Source of the DNA: JAUXEH01 sp965602945
GTDB lineage: Bacteria > Acidobacteriota > Aminicenantia > Aminicenantales > Aminicenantaceae
Length of the DNA stretch: 11,805 nt
Assembly: GCA_965602945.1 (NCBI GenBank)
Contig: CBFDBC010000113.1
Location: 1 to 11,805, forward strand
Direction of reading: 5' to 3'
Part shown: piece after piece, positions 1 to 6,383 of the stretch
Layout: each line of letters starts with the position of its first letter
Numbering within the stretch: the stretch's first letter is position 1
Made by a program: the position numbers and the translations under genes
Notes under the pieces: generated by a model
Told to the model about the DNA's origin: nothing
What the model saw: the letters and a program-made list of their open reading frames with translations, nothing else
Database searches by the model: none

Positions 1-914
1 GCCGCCAGGATAGGGCCTTCCCGTACCGCATAGACGCCCACCTTATCCAGCGGGCGGGATTCGAAAGCTATGCAGTCCCCCGCTCCGAATATTCCGGAGT
101 GGGCGACACTCTGCAGGTGGGAATTGACGAGCAGAGCACCCTGTTCGTCCGTGGGCAGGTGCGAGAGCCGGAAAACAGGTGACGGCCGGATCCCGGTCGC
201 GATAAAGGCCAGGTCATGGGGAACGATCCGTCCCTCCGATGGGACACAACCATCGGGAGACACACGCACGATCGGGACACCTTCCTCCACATGGATTCCG
301 CGGCGCTCGAATGATCTCAGGGTCAGCCGGCGGGCCCGGGGAGGGAAATGCTCGAGCAGAGGCCCCCGCGAGAAGATCCGGACCTCGAACGTTTTCGCAC
401 ATTCCCCGGCAGCCTTCCATGCGTTTCCCGCTGTTTCCACACCGGCAGCCCCGCCGCCGATGACACAGATGCGGACGGCCGTGCCGCGGCAGAGATCGAT
501 CAGCCGGAGCCTCGCCTCGGCGAACTGCTGAACAGGCTTCACGGAAAAGACGCGGCCGCCCCCCTTCCCCAGCTCTTCCGCAGGGCCATAACTTCCCGTG
601 TTGAAGGAAACCACCTCGTAAGGCATGGTTTCTCCGGAATCCAGGTACAGGAGCCGGCTCGCGGGATCGAGCCGGGCAATTTTCCCCGGAACGAAATGCG
701 CACCGCGATCCTGTGCCATCTTCTGGACGTGAAAGCGGACCTCCTCCGGGCGGTATGTCCCAGACAGAAGGCCGCTGCCCATCCCCGAATAATACAGGTA
801 CGGGGAAGGATTAATGACCGTGACCCTGTGCCCGCGCCGGATGAACCGCCCGAGCTCGATGAGCACGGCCAGATGGGCATGGCCGCATCCGGCCAGAACC
901 AGGTGTCGTCCCAT
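1..914 (-). CDS. FAD-dependent pyridine nucleotide oxidoreductase, NDH-2/SelD-N-terminal-like (3' end cut off)
   Basis: The reading frame is open for 304 codons and runs off the left edge, so the C-terminus is missing. It encodes a two-dinucleotide-binding-domain flavoprotein. The N-terminal FAD fold starts at once (HLVLAGCGHAHLAV, residues 4-17). The NAD(P)H Rossmann motif ICVIGGGAAGVE lies at 149-160, the ATGIRPS strand at 239-245 and the FAD-binding GIFGAGDC at 274-281. The tail VGVYAVREGPILA is typical of the family that also occurs fused to the N-terminus of selenide-water dikinase, and it resembles type II NADH dehydrogenases. I see no CxxC redox pair of the sulfide:quinone reductase or disulfide-reductase kind. 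The likely role is electron transfer from NAD(P)H to a quinone or another acceptor at the membrane; the substrate is not shown. The ATG at 914 has an upstream GAGGAG ribosome site. Its divergent position next to an oxidase operon suggests a respiratory role, which is inference. Confidence 0.85.
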   Translation of the reverse strand, partial: MGRHLVLAGCGHAHLAVLIELGRFIRRGHRVTVINPSPYLYYSGMGSGLLSGTYRPEEVRFHVQKMAQDRGAHFVPGKIARLDPASRLLYLDSGETMPYEVVSFNTGSYGPAEELGKGGGRVFSVKPVQQFAEARLRLIDLCRGTAVRICVIGGGAAGVETAGNAWKAAGECAKTFEVRIFSRGPLLEHFPPRARRLTLRSFERRGIHVEEGVPIVRVSPDGCVPSEGRIVPHDLAFIATGIRPSPVFRLSHLPTDEQGALLVNSHLQSVAHSGIFGAGDCIAFESRPLDKVGVYAVREGPILA

Positions 915-953
915 CTCTGTTTCACTCCTCTTGACTCTCGTCCCAACGTCCCC

Positions 954-983
954 GTTATAGCACAGCCCGGGAATACGGGTCAA
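954..983 (-). promoter_or_regulatory. sigma70-like promoter for the FAD oxidoreductase gene
   Basis: Read on the minus strand, a -35 box TTGACC (978-983) and a -10 box TATAAC (954-959) are separated by 18 bp. Each matches consensus at five of six positions. The predicted transcript start is about 30 nt upstream of the ATG at 914. Recognised by eye only. Confidence 0.55.
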
Positions 984-1032
984 AACGCTACGGCTCCGGG
1001 TTAGGCCATCTCACTCCCCCGAACCCGATGCC

Positions 1033-1062
1033 TTGACTTTGCTCTCCGGCCTATATTATAAA
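1033..1062 (+). promoter_or_regulatory. sigma70-like promoter for the oxidase operon
   Basis: A -35 box TTGACT (1033-1038) is followed after 18 bp by TATAAA (1057-1062); TTATAA at 17 bp is an alternative. The AT-rich stretch 1052-1067 stands out in a GC-rich region. The promoter lies about 30 bp upstream of the first oxidase gene and is back-to-back with the minus-strand promoter at 954-983, so the 50 bp between them is where a shared regulator would bind. I found no clear operator there. Confidence 0.55.
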
Positions 1063-1089
1063 ATTAGCAATCCGGGATAACAGGGAAAC

Positions 1090-2487
1090 ATGGATCTTCC
1101 GATCATCCTAACGCCTCTCTTCCCCAGGTATATCTGGATGGAGGAGGTCATTTACTCCCACATCCCCCTCGCCACGCTGGTCACCGCATTCCTGCTCCTG
1201 GCTCCCATCTTCGAGCTCATTGGCTTCAAGCGCCGGGACCCGCGCTGGGATCGGCTCGCCCGCAGCCTGGTTTTCTTTGCCATGATCCTGTTCTCACCGG
1301 GAGCGGCCCTGGGCACCGGCATCGTCGTGTTCCTCATCGGACTGTATCCCGAATTCTGGGCCCGCTGGTCCAACCTCTTCTTCTGGCCTCTGATCGCGCA
1401 GTTCGTGTTCTTCACCCTGGAGGTCGTCTTCCTGTTCTTCCTCTACTACCTTCCCTGGGACAAGATGGCGGCACGCAAGACACGGCACATCACCTACGGA
1501 TTCCTGGCCGGCGGCTTCAGCCTTGCTATCCAGGCGGTATGGGATGCCGTCGGCAGCTACACGCTTACGCCGGGCGCCGCCTTCCCGGCCGTAAACGAGG
1601 CGATCGGCTGGTCGGCCCGGGCCTTCTTCAATCCCAGCTACCCCTACCTGTTCTTCCACCGCTTCTTCGGCAACATCAGCTACGCCATGCTTCTCGTGGG
1701 CGGGGTTTTCGCCCTCAAGTACCTGCGGGCCAAGGTCAAGAGTGAGAAGGACTATTTCGCCTGGGGTTCCGATGTCACTTTTTCCCTGGGATTCCTGGCC
1801 TTCTTCGCCATGCCGCTCATCGGCTACGGCTATGCCAAGGTCATACAGGCCAAGGCACCCGTCGCCTTCCACGCCATGATGGGGGGACACACATCCCTGC
1901 CCTTTATCATCAAAATGACCCTGATCGCGACTTTCGTCTCCATCGCCGGCACCTATCTTTTCGCCCGGCACAGGGACAAGCTGCCTATGCTGGCCGCCGT
2001 GACACTCGCCTTCGGAGGGCTCTACCTGGTGCTCAGCCTCCATCCGGCTTTGGACTGGCTGGGCAGCCGGACGCTCTGGCGCGTGGCCTACACGGCTATC
2101 ATCCTGGGATTCCTGGCTTATCTCTGGAGGATGCGGAAGGCGGGCCGGCCCCTCAACAGCCGGCGTTGGCCCTGGTTCATGTTCATCGCAGGTATGGCCG
2201 CCTTCTTCACCTTCGCCATCGGAGGATTCGTCCGCGAACGATCCAAGAATCCCTACACCGTCTACCTTCAGAGCGAGAAACCGGAAACGGTCGCCAAGGA
2301 ACGCGACCGCTTCCTGCTCTACCAGAAGTGTGTGGGTTGTCACCACATCAACATCCGGAACATCCTGGAGATCGAGGGGGAAGACTGGCGGGAGCGGGTG
2401 TTTCGCGAGCGCCGGCGGCCGGGTGTCCAGCTGACCGACGAAGAGACCGAACGGATCGTCGCCTATCTGGAGGGGCACACCCGATGA
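1090..2487 (+). CDS. cytochrome bd-superfamily subunit I (CydA-like) with C-terminal heme-c motif
   Basis: This 465-residue integral membrane protein has about nine to ten hydrophobic segments between residues 25 and 380, then a hydrophilic tail with a single CVGCH heme-c motif at 414-418. The core matches CydA (cytochrome bd oxidase subunit I): His24 on the first helix fits the active-site heme ligand (E. coli His19) and His190 (FFHRFFGNISYA) fits the heme b558 ligand (His186). Ordinary CydA lacks CxxCH and has a long quinol-binding Q-loop, which I do not see here. Oxygen reduction with electrons from cytochrome c, through the tail, is therefore likely but inferred. At the position of E. coli Glu99 there is Gln104, and Glu111 sits one residue off Glu107. 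The start has a weak AGGGA site 4 bp upstream. The stop overlaps the next ATG (ATGA), so translation is probably coupled. It is clearly a paralog of the next gene. Confidence 0.85.
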   Translation: MDLPIILTPLFPRYIWMEEVIYSHIPLATLVTAFLLLAPIFELIGFKRRDPRWDRLARSLVFFAMILFSPGAALGTGIVVFLIGLYPEFWARWSNLFFWPLIAQFVFFTLEVVFLFFLYYLPWDKMAARKTRHITYGFLAGGFSLAIQAVWDAVGSYTLTPGAAFPAVNEAIGWSARAFFNPSYPYLFFHRFFGNISYAMLLVGGVFALKYLRAKVKSEKDYFAWGSDVTFSLGFLAFFAMPLIGYGYAKVIQAKAPVAFHAMMGGHTSLPFIIKMTLIATFVSIAGTYLFARHRDKLPMLAAVTLAFGGLYLVLSLHPALDWLGSRTLWRVAYTAIILGFLAYLWRMRKAGRPLNSRRWPWFMFIAGMAAFFTFAIGGFVRERSKNPYTVYLQSEKPETVAKERDRFLLYQKCVGCHHINIRNILEIEGEDWRERVFRERRRPGVQLTDEETERIVAYLEGHTR

Positions 2488-3952
2488 ACCACATGCCTTT
2501 CCTGGGGATCCCTCCCCGGTGGATCATCGGGTTCTTCGCGCTTTTCCACACATCGGTCGGGTCCCTGGCCGTGGGACTGGCCTTCATCGTGGTGGTCGCA
2601 CAGATCATCGGCTTCCGCAAACGCACCTACCGCTACGACCTCTTCGCCAAGCGCACCCAGCTCTTCCACGTCTGCATCTACAACATCGGCACCATCAACG
2701 CCATCGGCCTCGTGTTCGCCCTGTCCGGGCTGTTCCCCCAGTTCTGGGCCCACATCATGAACAACTTCTTCTGGCCTTTTGTGATCGAGGAGTTCCTGTT
2801 CCTGCTGCTGGCCACGACCCTGACCTTCCACTACTTCTTCTGGGACAAGCTCTGGGGACACAAGAGGATGCACATCCTGCTGGGATCGCTGATGATCCCC
2901 TTCTTTTTCCTCCAGATCTACATCATCAATGCCATCGGCGGATTCATGATGACTCCCGGTTACGGGGAAGCCGAAGCCACGCTGCGCTCCGGCATCATCG
3001 GGTATGACTTCAAGTCGCTGTACAATCCCTCTTTCCTCATGCTGCAGCTTCACCGCTCATTTGCCAGCATATCCTATGCCGGGTTCTTCATGGCCGGGTG
3101 GTGCGGAATCCGGCTCTATACGACGAAGGTCAAGGAAAAGATCAGATACTACGAGGACTGCGGGCTCCTGACGCCGAGATCAGCTCGCGCACCTCGCTGC
3201 TGTCCCTGCCCGTCATCGGGTATTTCTACTCACACGTGCTCAAGACCGAAGCGCCGGACGCCTTCTGGAACATCATGCTGGGCCGGGGAGACGTCCATGT
3301 GGGCGGTGTGGATATCTGGTGGCTGAAACATCTGATCGTGGCCGCCATGCTGGGCGCGGCCCTGGGCCTGTACAGCCGCATGAGCCGGGCCAAGGAGACC
3401 ACGTCCCTGCCCGCGGTGCTGGTATACGGGATCTCCGGTTTCTATCTCATGTTCTATGTGGCCATGGGCATGGTCATGACGTGGGCTTTTTTCTTCTGGA
3501 CCGTGACGCTGGCCGTGGGCAGCGCCCTTCTGGGGCGGCACATGGTGAGCTTCCACAAGGGATCGGGTAAGGCCATCTTCCTCTACATGGGGATCCTGTC
3601 CTTCACGACCGTCATGCTGGGGGGCTATGCCCGGGAGGCCGGGCGGCCGCGGTTTGTGGAGCGCATCGCCAACACCAACGAGGTCTATGTGCCCGAAGAG
3701 AGGCAGCAGTACCTGTTCCTGCCCATCAAGCCCGAGGACATCGAAGGGATGCCTGCCAGGCCTCCGGAGGCCGACGCCGCCCAGCTCATCCGCAGGCACT
3801 GCGTCCGCTGTCATGGTCTGGACAGGCTCCGCGCCTATCCCCGGGACGACTGGGATCGCGTGGTTCGCGTCATGCGCATCTACGGCACGCGGATCTCCGA
3901 CACGGAGGCGGCCAAGATCACCGCCCACCTGGCCGATGGAAAGACCTACTGA
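2484..3952 (+). pseudogene. second CydA-like subunit with C-terminal heme-c motif, frameshifted
   Basis: Translation starts at the ATG overlapping the previous stop, with GGAGGGG 8 bp upstream. It reads in one frame to about 3172, then must move to the frame that continues to the TGA at 3950-3952. Restoring one base gives about 489 residues. The product is a paralog of the preceding protein: shared GLFPQFWA, FFWP, NPS, His22 and His190 (LHRSFASISYA), similar hydrophobic helices, and a tail with CVRCH (3800-3814) followed by a similar DDWDRVV...DTEAAKI segment. Unlike the first subunit it keeps a glutamate (Glu102) at the E. coli CydA Glu99 position but has Ala110 at Glu107. The intact 259-codon downstream frame and preserved heme motif argue for a very recent mutation or a sequence error rather than an old pseudogene. 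A programmed shift is unlikely because I see no slippery heptamer at the junction. Confidence 0.8.
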
Positions 3953-3955
3953 TAC

Positions 3956-3961
3956 AGGGAG
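3956..3961 (+). promoter_or_regulatory. ribosome binding site fixing the GTG start at 3968
   Basis: AGGGAG lies 6 bp before the GTG at 3968. No ATG is available in this frame until residue 10, so this site decides the start. Confidence 0.6.
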
Positions 3962-3967
3962 ACCATT

Positions 3968-4174
3968 GTGGAAAACGACGAGAAACAAGCTCCGATGGAC
4001 GATCCGGAGTTGAATCCGCCGGAGGAAGATGGATTCGGCGACGGTTACCCGCTGCGGCCTCCCGACAAAGACCCGCGCTGGGCCGTGAACACCGTGCGCA
4101 TCTGGCTCGGGATCGCATTATTCTCTCGGGCCTTCATCCTGGTCCTCATGGTCCTGGGGATCTTCCATGACTGA
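3968..4174 (+). CDS. small single-TM protein, possible accessory subunit of the oxidase
   Basis: This is a 68-residue protein with an acidic, proline-rich N-terminus (residues 1-37, with several D/E and PP pairs), one hydrophobic helix at about 43-65, and a short end (FHD). I do not recognise the family. It starts at a GTG supported by a strong AGGGAG 6 bp upstream, 15 bp after the CydA-like gene, and overlaps the next gene by 8 bp, so it belongs to the operon. Small single-helix subunits are common in oxygen reductases (CydX in bd oxidases, CcoQ in cbb3), which makes a structural or assembly role plausible. That is inference from size, topology and position, not from sequence similarity. Confidence 0.65.
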   Translation: MENDEKQAPMDDPELNPPEEDGFGDGYPLRPPDKDPRWAVNTVRIWLGIALFSRAFILVLMVLGIFHD

Positions 4175-4739
4175 ACGGCACTTCATCCTGCTGCGCGGGC
4201 GCTTCTGGCTCACGATCCTCAAACTTTTCGCTCTGGTGTTCGTCGCCTCGATGATCCTGATCCAGATCCCGGAGCTGGGCTACGATTTCGAGCCCAAGGA
4301 GCCTGTGGAGATCTCCGGTCCGGAGGAGCTGACGCCGAACCGATTCAGCCGGGCGACCTTCGTCTCCCTCTCCGGAACACCGAATTTCGATCGTGCCTTC
4401 ATCTACCGCCGGTACGGCTTGAGCTACACCTATTTCCAGATCGAATCCTACGGCATCCGTCTTGTCGTCCGCACCTACGAGGAGGTGGACGACGACTGGG
4501 AGACCATCACACAGTTCGTGGGGAAGCTCAGGTCCTTCGGCCGCCAGCCCTTCTCCTACCGGATCAGGGACATCTACCTGGACCGGTTCCAGGAAGAGAT
4601 TCCGCAGGACGCCTACTTTCTGGCCCTCTACGACGTGCCCAAAACCAGCGGGTGGCAGATCGGAGCCGTGGCCCTCGCGGCCGTCATGTGGGTTGTGATG
4701 TTTTATATGTTCTTTTTTTTCCGCCGGCAAAAAAGCTGA
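4167..4739 (+). CDS. two-TM membrane protein of unknown function, last gene of the oxidase operon
   Basis: This 190-residue protein has an N-terminal membrane helix (about 13-34), a soluble domain of about 125 residues (36-160), a C-terminal helix (about 162-184) and a short basic end (RRQKS). The positive residues near both ends suggest that both termini are cytoplasmic and the middle domain is periplasmic. That layout resembles SURF1, an oxidase assembly factor, but I cannot show sequence homology and do not claim it. The domain is rich in aromatic and acidic residues and has no cysteines or heme motif. The ATG overlaps the end of the 68-residue gene by 8 bp, with GGGGA 6 bp upstream, so translational coupling is likely. 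Position makes it a candidate assembly factor or accessory subunit. The run of eight T at 4713-4720 encodes the FFFF in its last helix. Confidence 0.7.
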   Translation: MTERHFILLRGRFWLTILKLFALVFVASMILIQIPELGYDFEPKEPVEISGPEELTPNRFSRATFVSLSGTPNFDRAFIYRRYGLSYTYFQIESYGIRLVVRTYEEVDDDWETITQFVGKLRSFGRQPFSYRIRDIYLDRFQEEIPQDAYFLALYDVPKTSGWQIGAVALAAVMWVVMFYMFFFFRRQKS

Positions 4740-4767
4740 TCCCGGGCTATTGCTGCATCAGGATCAG
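4729..4767 (-). terminator. possible intrinsic terminator for the minus-strand operon
   Basis: On the minus strand CTGATCC (4761-4767) can pair with GGATCAG (4736-4742) across an 18-nt loop, followed after one base by six T (4729-4734). The stem is only 7 bp and the loop is long, so the call is weak. It spans the 7-bp gap between the convergent stop codons. Confidence 0.3.
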
Positions 4768-5166
4768 GAACATCCATCCGGCGATCCCCCAGAGCACCAG
4801 GGTCCCTGCAGCCACGGCCATCCCCAGCGCAGGGACGTGTGCGATGTAGCGGCGGTAGAAGCGGGCGAAGCTTATCTTGAGCAGCAGGACGGCAAAAAGC
4901 GCCATGGCGAAGAAGCCGTGGGTGAATCCCCGCACGTCCAGGGTCTGCCCGGCCTGGGCCAGCCGTCCCATGAGGTCCACACACACCCAGGAGATCCAGG
5001 CAAAATAGACCAGGAAGAGATACCCTCCGATGCGGTGGATGCGCATGATCCGTTTGCCGTTGGGGCGCGGCGGTTTTTTCCCGTACACGAACATGGCGGT
5101 GATGAATTCGAAGAGTGCCAGGAACACCAGCACCAGAGCGAAGTATGTCTTTGTCAATGGATCCAT
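4747..5166 (-). CDS. small four-TM membrane protein, possible heme-b protein
   Basis: This 139-residue protein is mostly four hydrophobic helices (about 8-28, 46-66, 83-100 and 111-137). Basic residues cluster in the loops between helices 1 and 2 (KKPPRPNGKR) and 3 and 4 (ARFYRRYIAH). Three histidines sit at helix ends: His44 (MRIHRIGGY), His83 (GFTHGFF) and His110 (YIAHVPALG). Four-helix proteins with His at such positions often bind b heme (cytochrome b561-like families), but I cannot assign a named family from sequence alone. The ATG has GAGAGG 6 bp upstream and lies 11 bp after the universal stress protein gene, so the two are almost certainly co-transcribed. It converges tail to tail with the oxidase operon, which makes a redox or membrane-bioenergetic role attractive but unproven. 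Confidence 0.7.
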   Translation of the reverse strand: MDPLTKTYFALVLVFLALFEFITAMFVYGKKPPRPNGKRIMRIHRIGGYLFLVYFAWISWVCVDLMGRLAQAGQTLDVRGFTHGFFAMALFAVLLLKISFARFYRRYIAHVPALGMAVAAGTLVLWGIAGWMFLILMQQ

Positions 5167-5177
5167 CTCAGCCTCTC

Positions 5178-6377
5178 TTATTTCTTATCCTGGGGTATCG
5201 GCATGCCCATGCGGCGGGCCAGAGCGAGGAAGTCCGAGCGGGTCACGCGGCCGGCTCCCCGGGAGCGGACCCCGGCTTCGACACCGCCTCTGGCCATGGG
5301 CCTGGCAAACGCCGGGACCCGTTCCAGCAGTTCCAGGGCGTCCTGGTCCCAATCCAGCGGATTTTCCGCCTGGACGGGTTTCCCTTCAGTGACCGATGCC
5401 GCCCGGGTTACCAGGACATTGGCCTCGCACTGCCGCACCAGCGCCTCGCTGTTGGATCCAAGGAGGGAGGACTCCTCACGATGCTGCCCGAAACGTCCCA
5501 CCACCACCAGGTCCACATCCGTTGAGCCCGCCTGCTCGGACAGGGTCCTGTAGGCCTTCCCCTGCAGGAGCGTCGTGGTCACTTCGAGGCCCGGCTCTCT
5601 GACCTGCTGCTCGGCCTGCTCGAGGAATGCGGTATAGAGCTGCCCCAGTCCATCGTCGATGATCTGTTCGTGCAGTTCCTCTTGTTTGGCCAGACCCACC
5701 TCTTCCTGCCGTTCCGGACTGAATGAGGAGGCCATGGTCTTGAAGACCTCATCATGGAAAAAGGGATCATAGACCGCGGCCAGCTCCAGGTCTTTGTTCA
5801 GGCTGCGGGCCCAGACCGCGGCCCTCCGCAGCGCGGCCGCAGCCTCCCCGGAGCCGTCGATCCCTACCAGCAGGCGCCGGCCGGCCAGAGGGCGGCGCGC
5901 GATGAGCACGTCACAGTCCGCCTGACGCAGAACCCGCAGAGCTGTACTGCCCAGGACGGCTTCAGGCACCTTTCCCAACCCGAAGGCTCCCAGGACGATC
6001 AGCTGTACCTGGTACTCATGAGCGAGCCCGAGCAGGGTCAGATAATTGCGGCCCTCCCGCTGCACCGCTTCCACGCCGGCCCCCTTGGCCCGGGCCTCGG
6101 CAACGAAGTCCTCCATATACCCGCGTGACATGGATTCGAAACCCTCGAACATCAACCTCCCGTGCGAATCCCTCAGGTCCTGAAGCTTCTCTTCCTTCTG
6201 ATACTGCCGGGGAAGCACGCGCTCCATCTCGCGGAAGCGCAGGCTGTGGATCCCGGAGTCATACACGTGTGCCGCCACCAGCCCCGCGCCCAGTCTGTGA
6301 GCCAGCTCCAGTGCGATCCCGGCCCCGTACGCGGACCACTCCGAGCCGTCCAGGGCCACCAGGATCTTGGAATACAC
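5178..6377 (-). CDS. tandem universal stress protein (two UspA domains) with C-terminal PCP_red-like domain
   Basis: This 399-residue soluble protein has two UspA domains (about 1-162 and 166-328) and a short C-terminal module. Both Usp domains start with the conserved strand and aspartate (LVALDGS, Asp10; LVGIDGS, Asp174). Both keep the ATP-binding pattern G-2x-G-9x-G-S: GAFG at 130-133 with GS at 143-144, and GRFG at 294-297 with GS at 307-308. Both halves should therefore bind nucleotide. Residues 342-390 (DWDQDALELLERVPAFAR, then a basic helix and RVTRSDFLALARRMG) resemble the PCP_red domain found at the end of the light-independent protochlorophyllide reductase B subunit and in non-photosynthetic proteins. 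Usp proteins are usually cytoplasmic signalling or protective factors; the role of this tail is unknown. The start is a GTG with AAGGAG 9 bp upstream, 6 bp after the previous gene's stop, so an operon is likely. Confidence 0.87.
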   Translation of the reverse strand: MYSKILVALDGSEWSAYGAGIALELAHRLGAGLVAAHVYDSGIHSLRFREMERVLPRQYQKEEKLQDLRDSHGRLMFEGFESMSRGYMEDFVAEARAKGAGVEAVQREGRNYLTLLGLAHEYQVQLIVLGAFGLGKVPEAVLGSTALRVLRQADCDVLIARRPLAGRRLLVGIDGSGEAAAALRRAAVWARSLNKDLELAAVYDPFFHDEVFKTMASSFSPERQEEVGLAKQEELHEQIIDDGLGQLYTAFLEQAEQQVREPGLEVTTTLLQGKAYRTLSEQAGSTDVDLVVVGRFGQHREESSLLGSNSEALVRQCEANVLVTRAASVTEGKPVQAENPLDWDQDALELLERVPAFARPMARGGVEAGVRSRGAGRVTRSDFLALARRMGMPIPQDKK

Positions 6378-6383
6378 GGAGCG

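Noticed and set aside
1..914. Sulfide:quinone oxidoreductase assignment for the left-edge flavoprotein
   Set aside because: The conserved cysteines expected of that enzyme are not evident in the visible 304 residues, and the motifs fit the NDH-2/SelD-N-terminal group better.
1294..2478. 394-codon open frame opposite the first CydA-like gene
   Set aside because: Its composition is low-hydrophobicity, H/E/G/P-rich, as expected from the antisense of a GC-rich membrane gene. It has no domain motifs, and the plus strand carries a clear CydA-like protein.
3098..3952. Separate gene starting at the ATG at 3098 instead of a frameshifted continuation
   Set aside because: The first 24 or so residues in this frame do not resemble the family, while the other frame matches the paralog up to about 3172. 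A frameshift explains both halves better.
4713..4734. T8 and A6 runs around GCCGGC near 4713-4734 as a bidirectional terminator
   Set aside because: It lies within the coding end of the 190-residue gene, the GC core is too short for a stable hairpin, and the FFFF of the last helix explains the T run.
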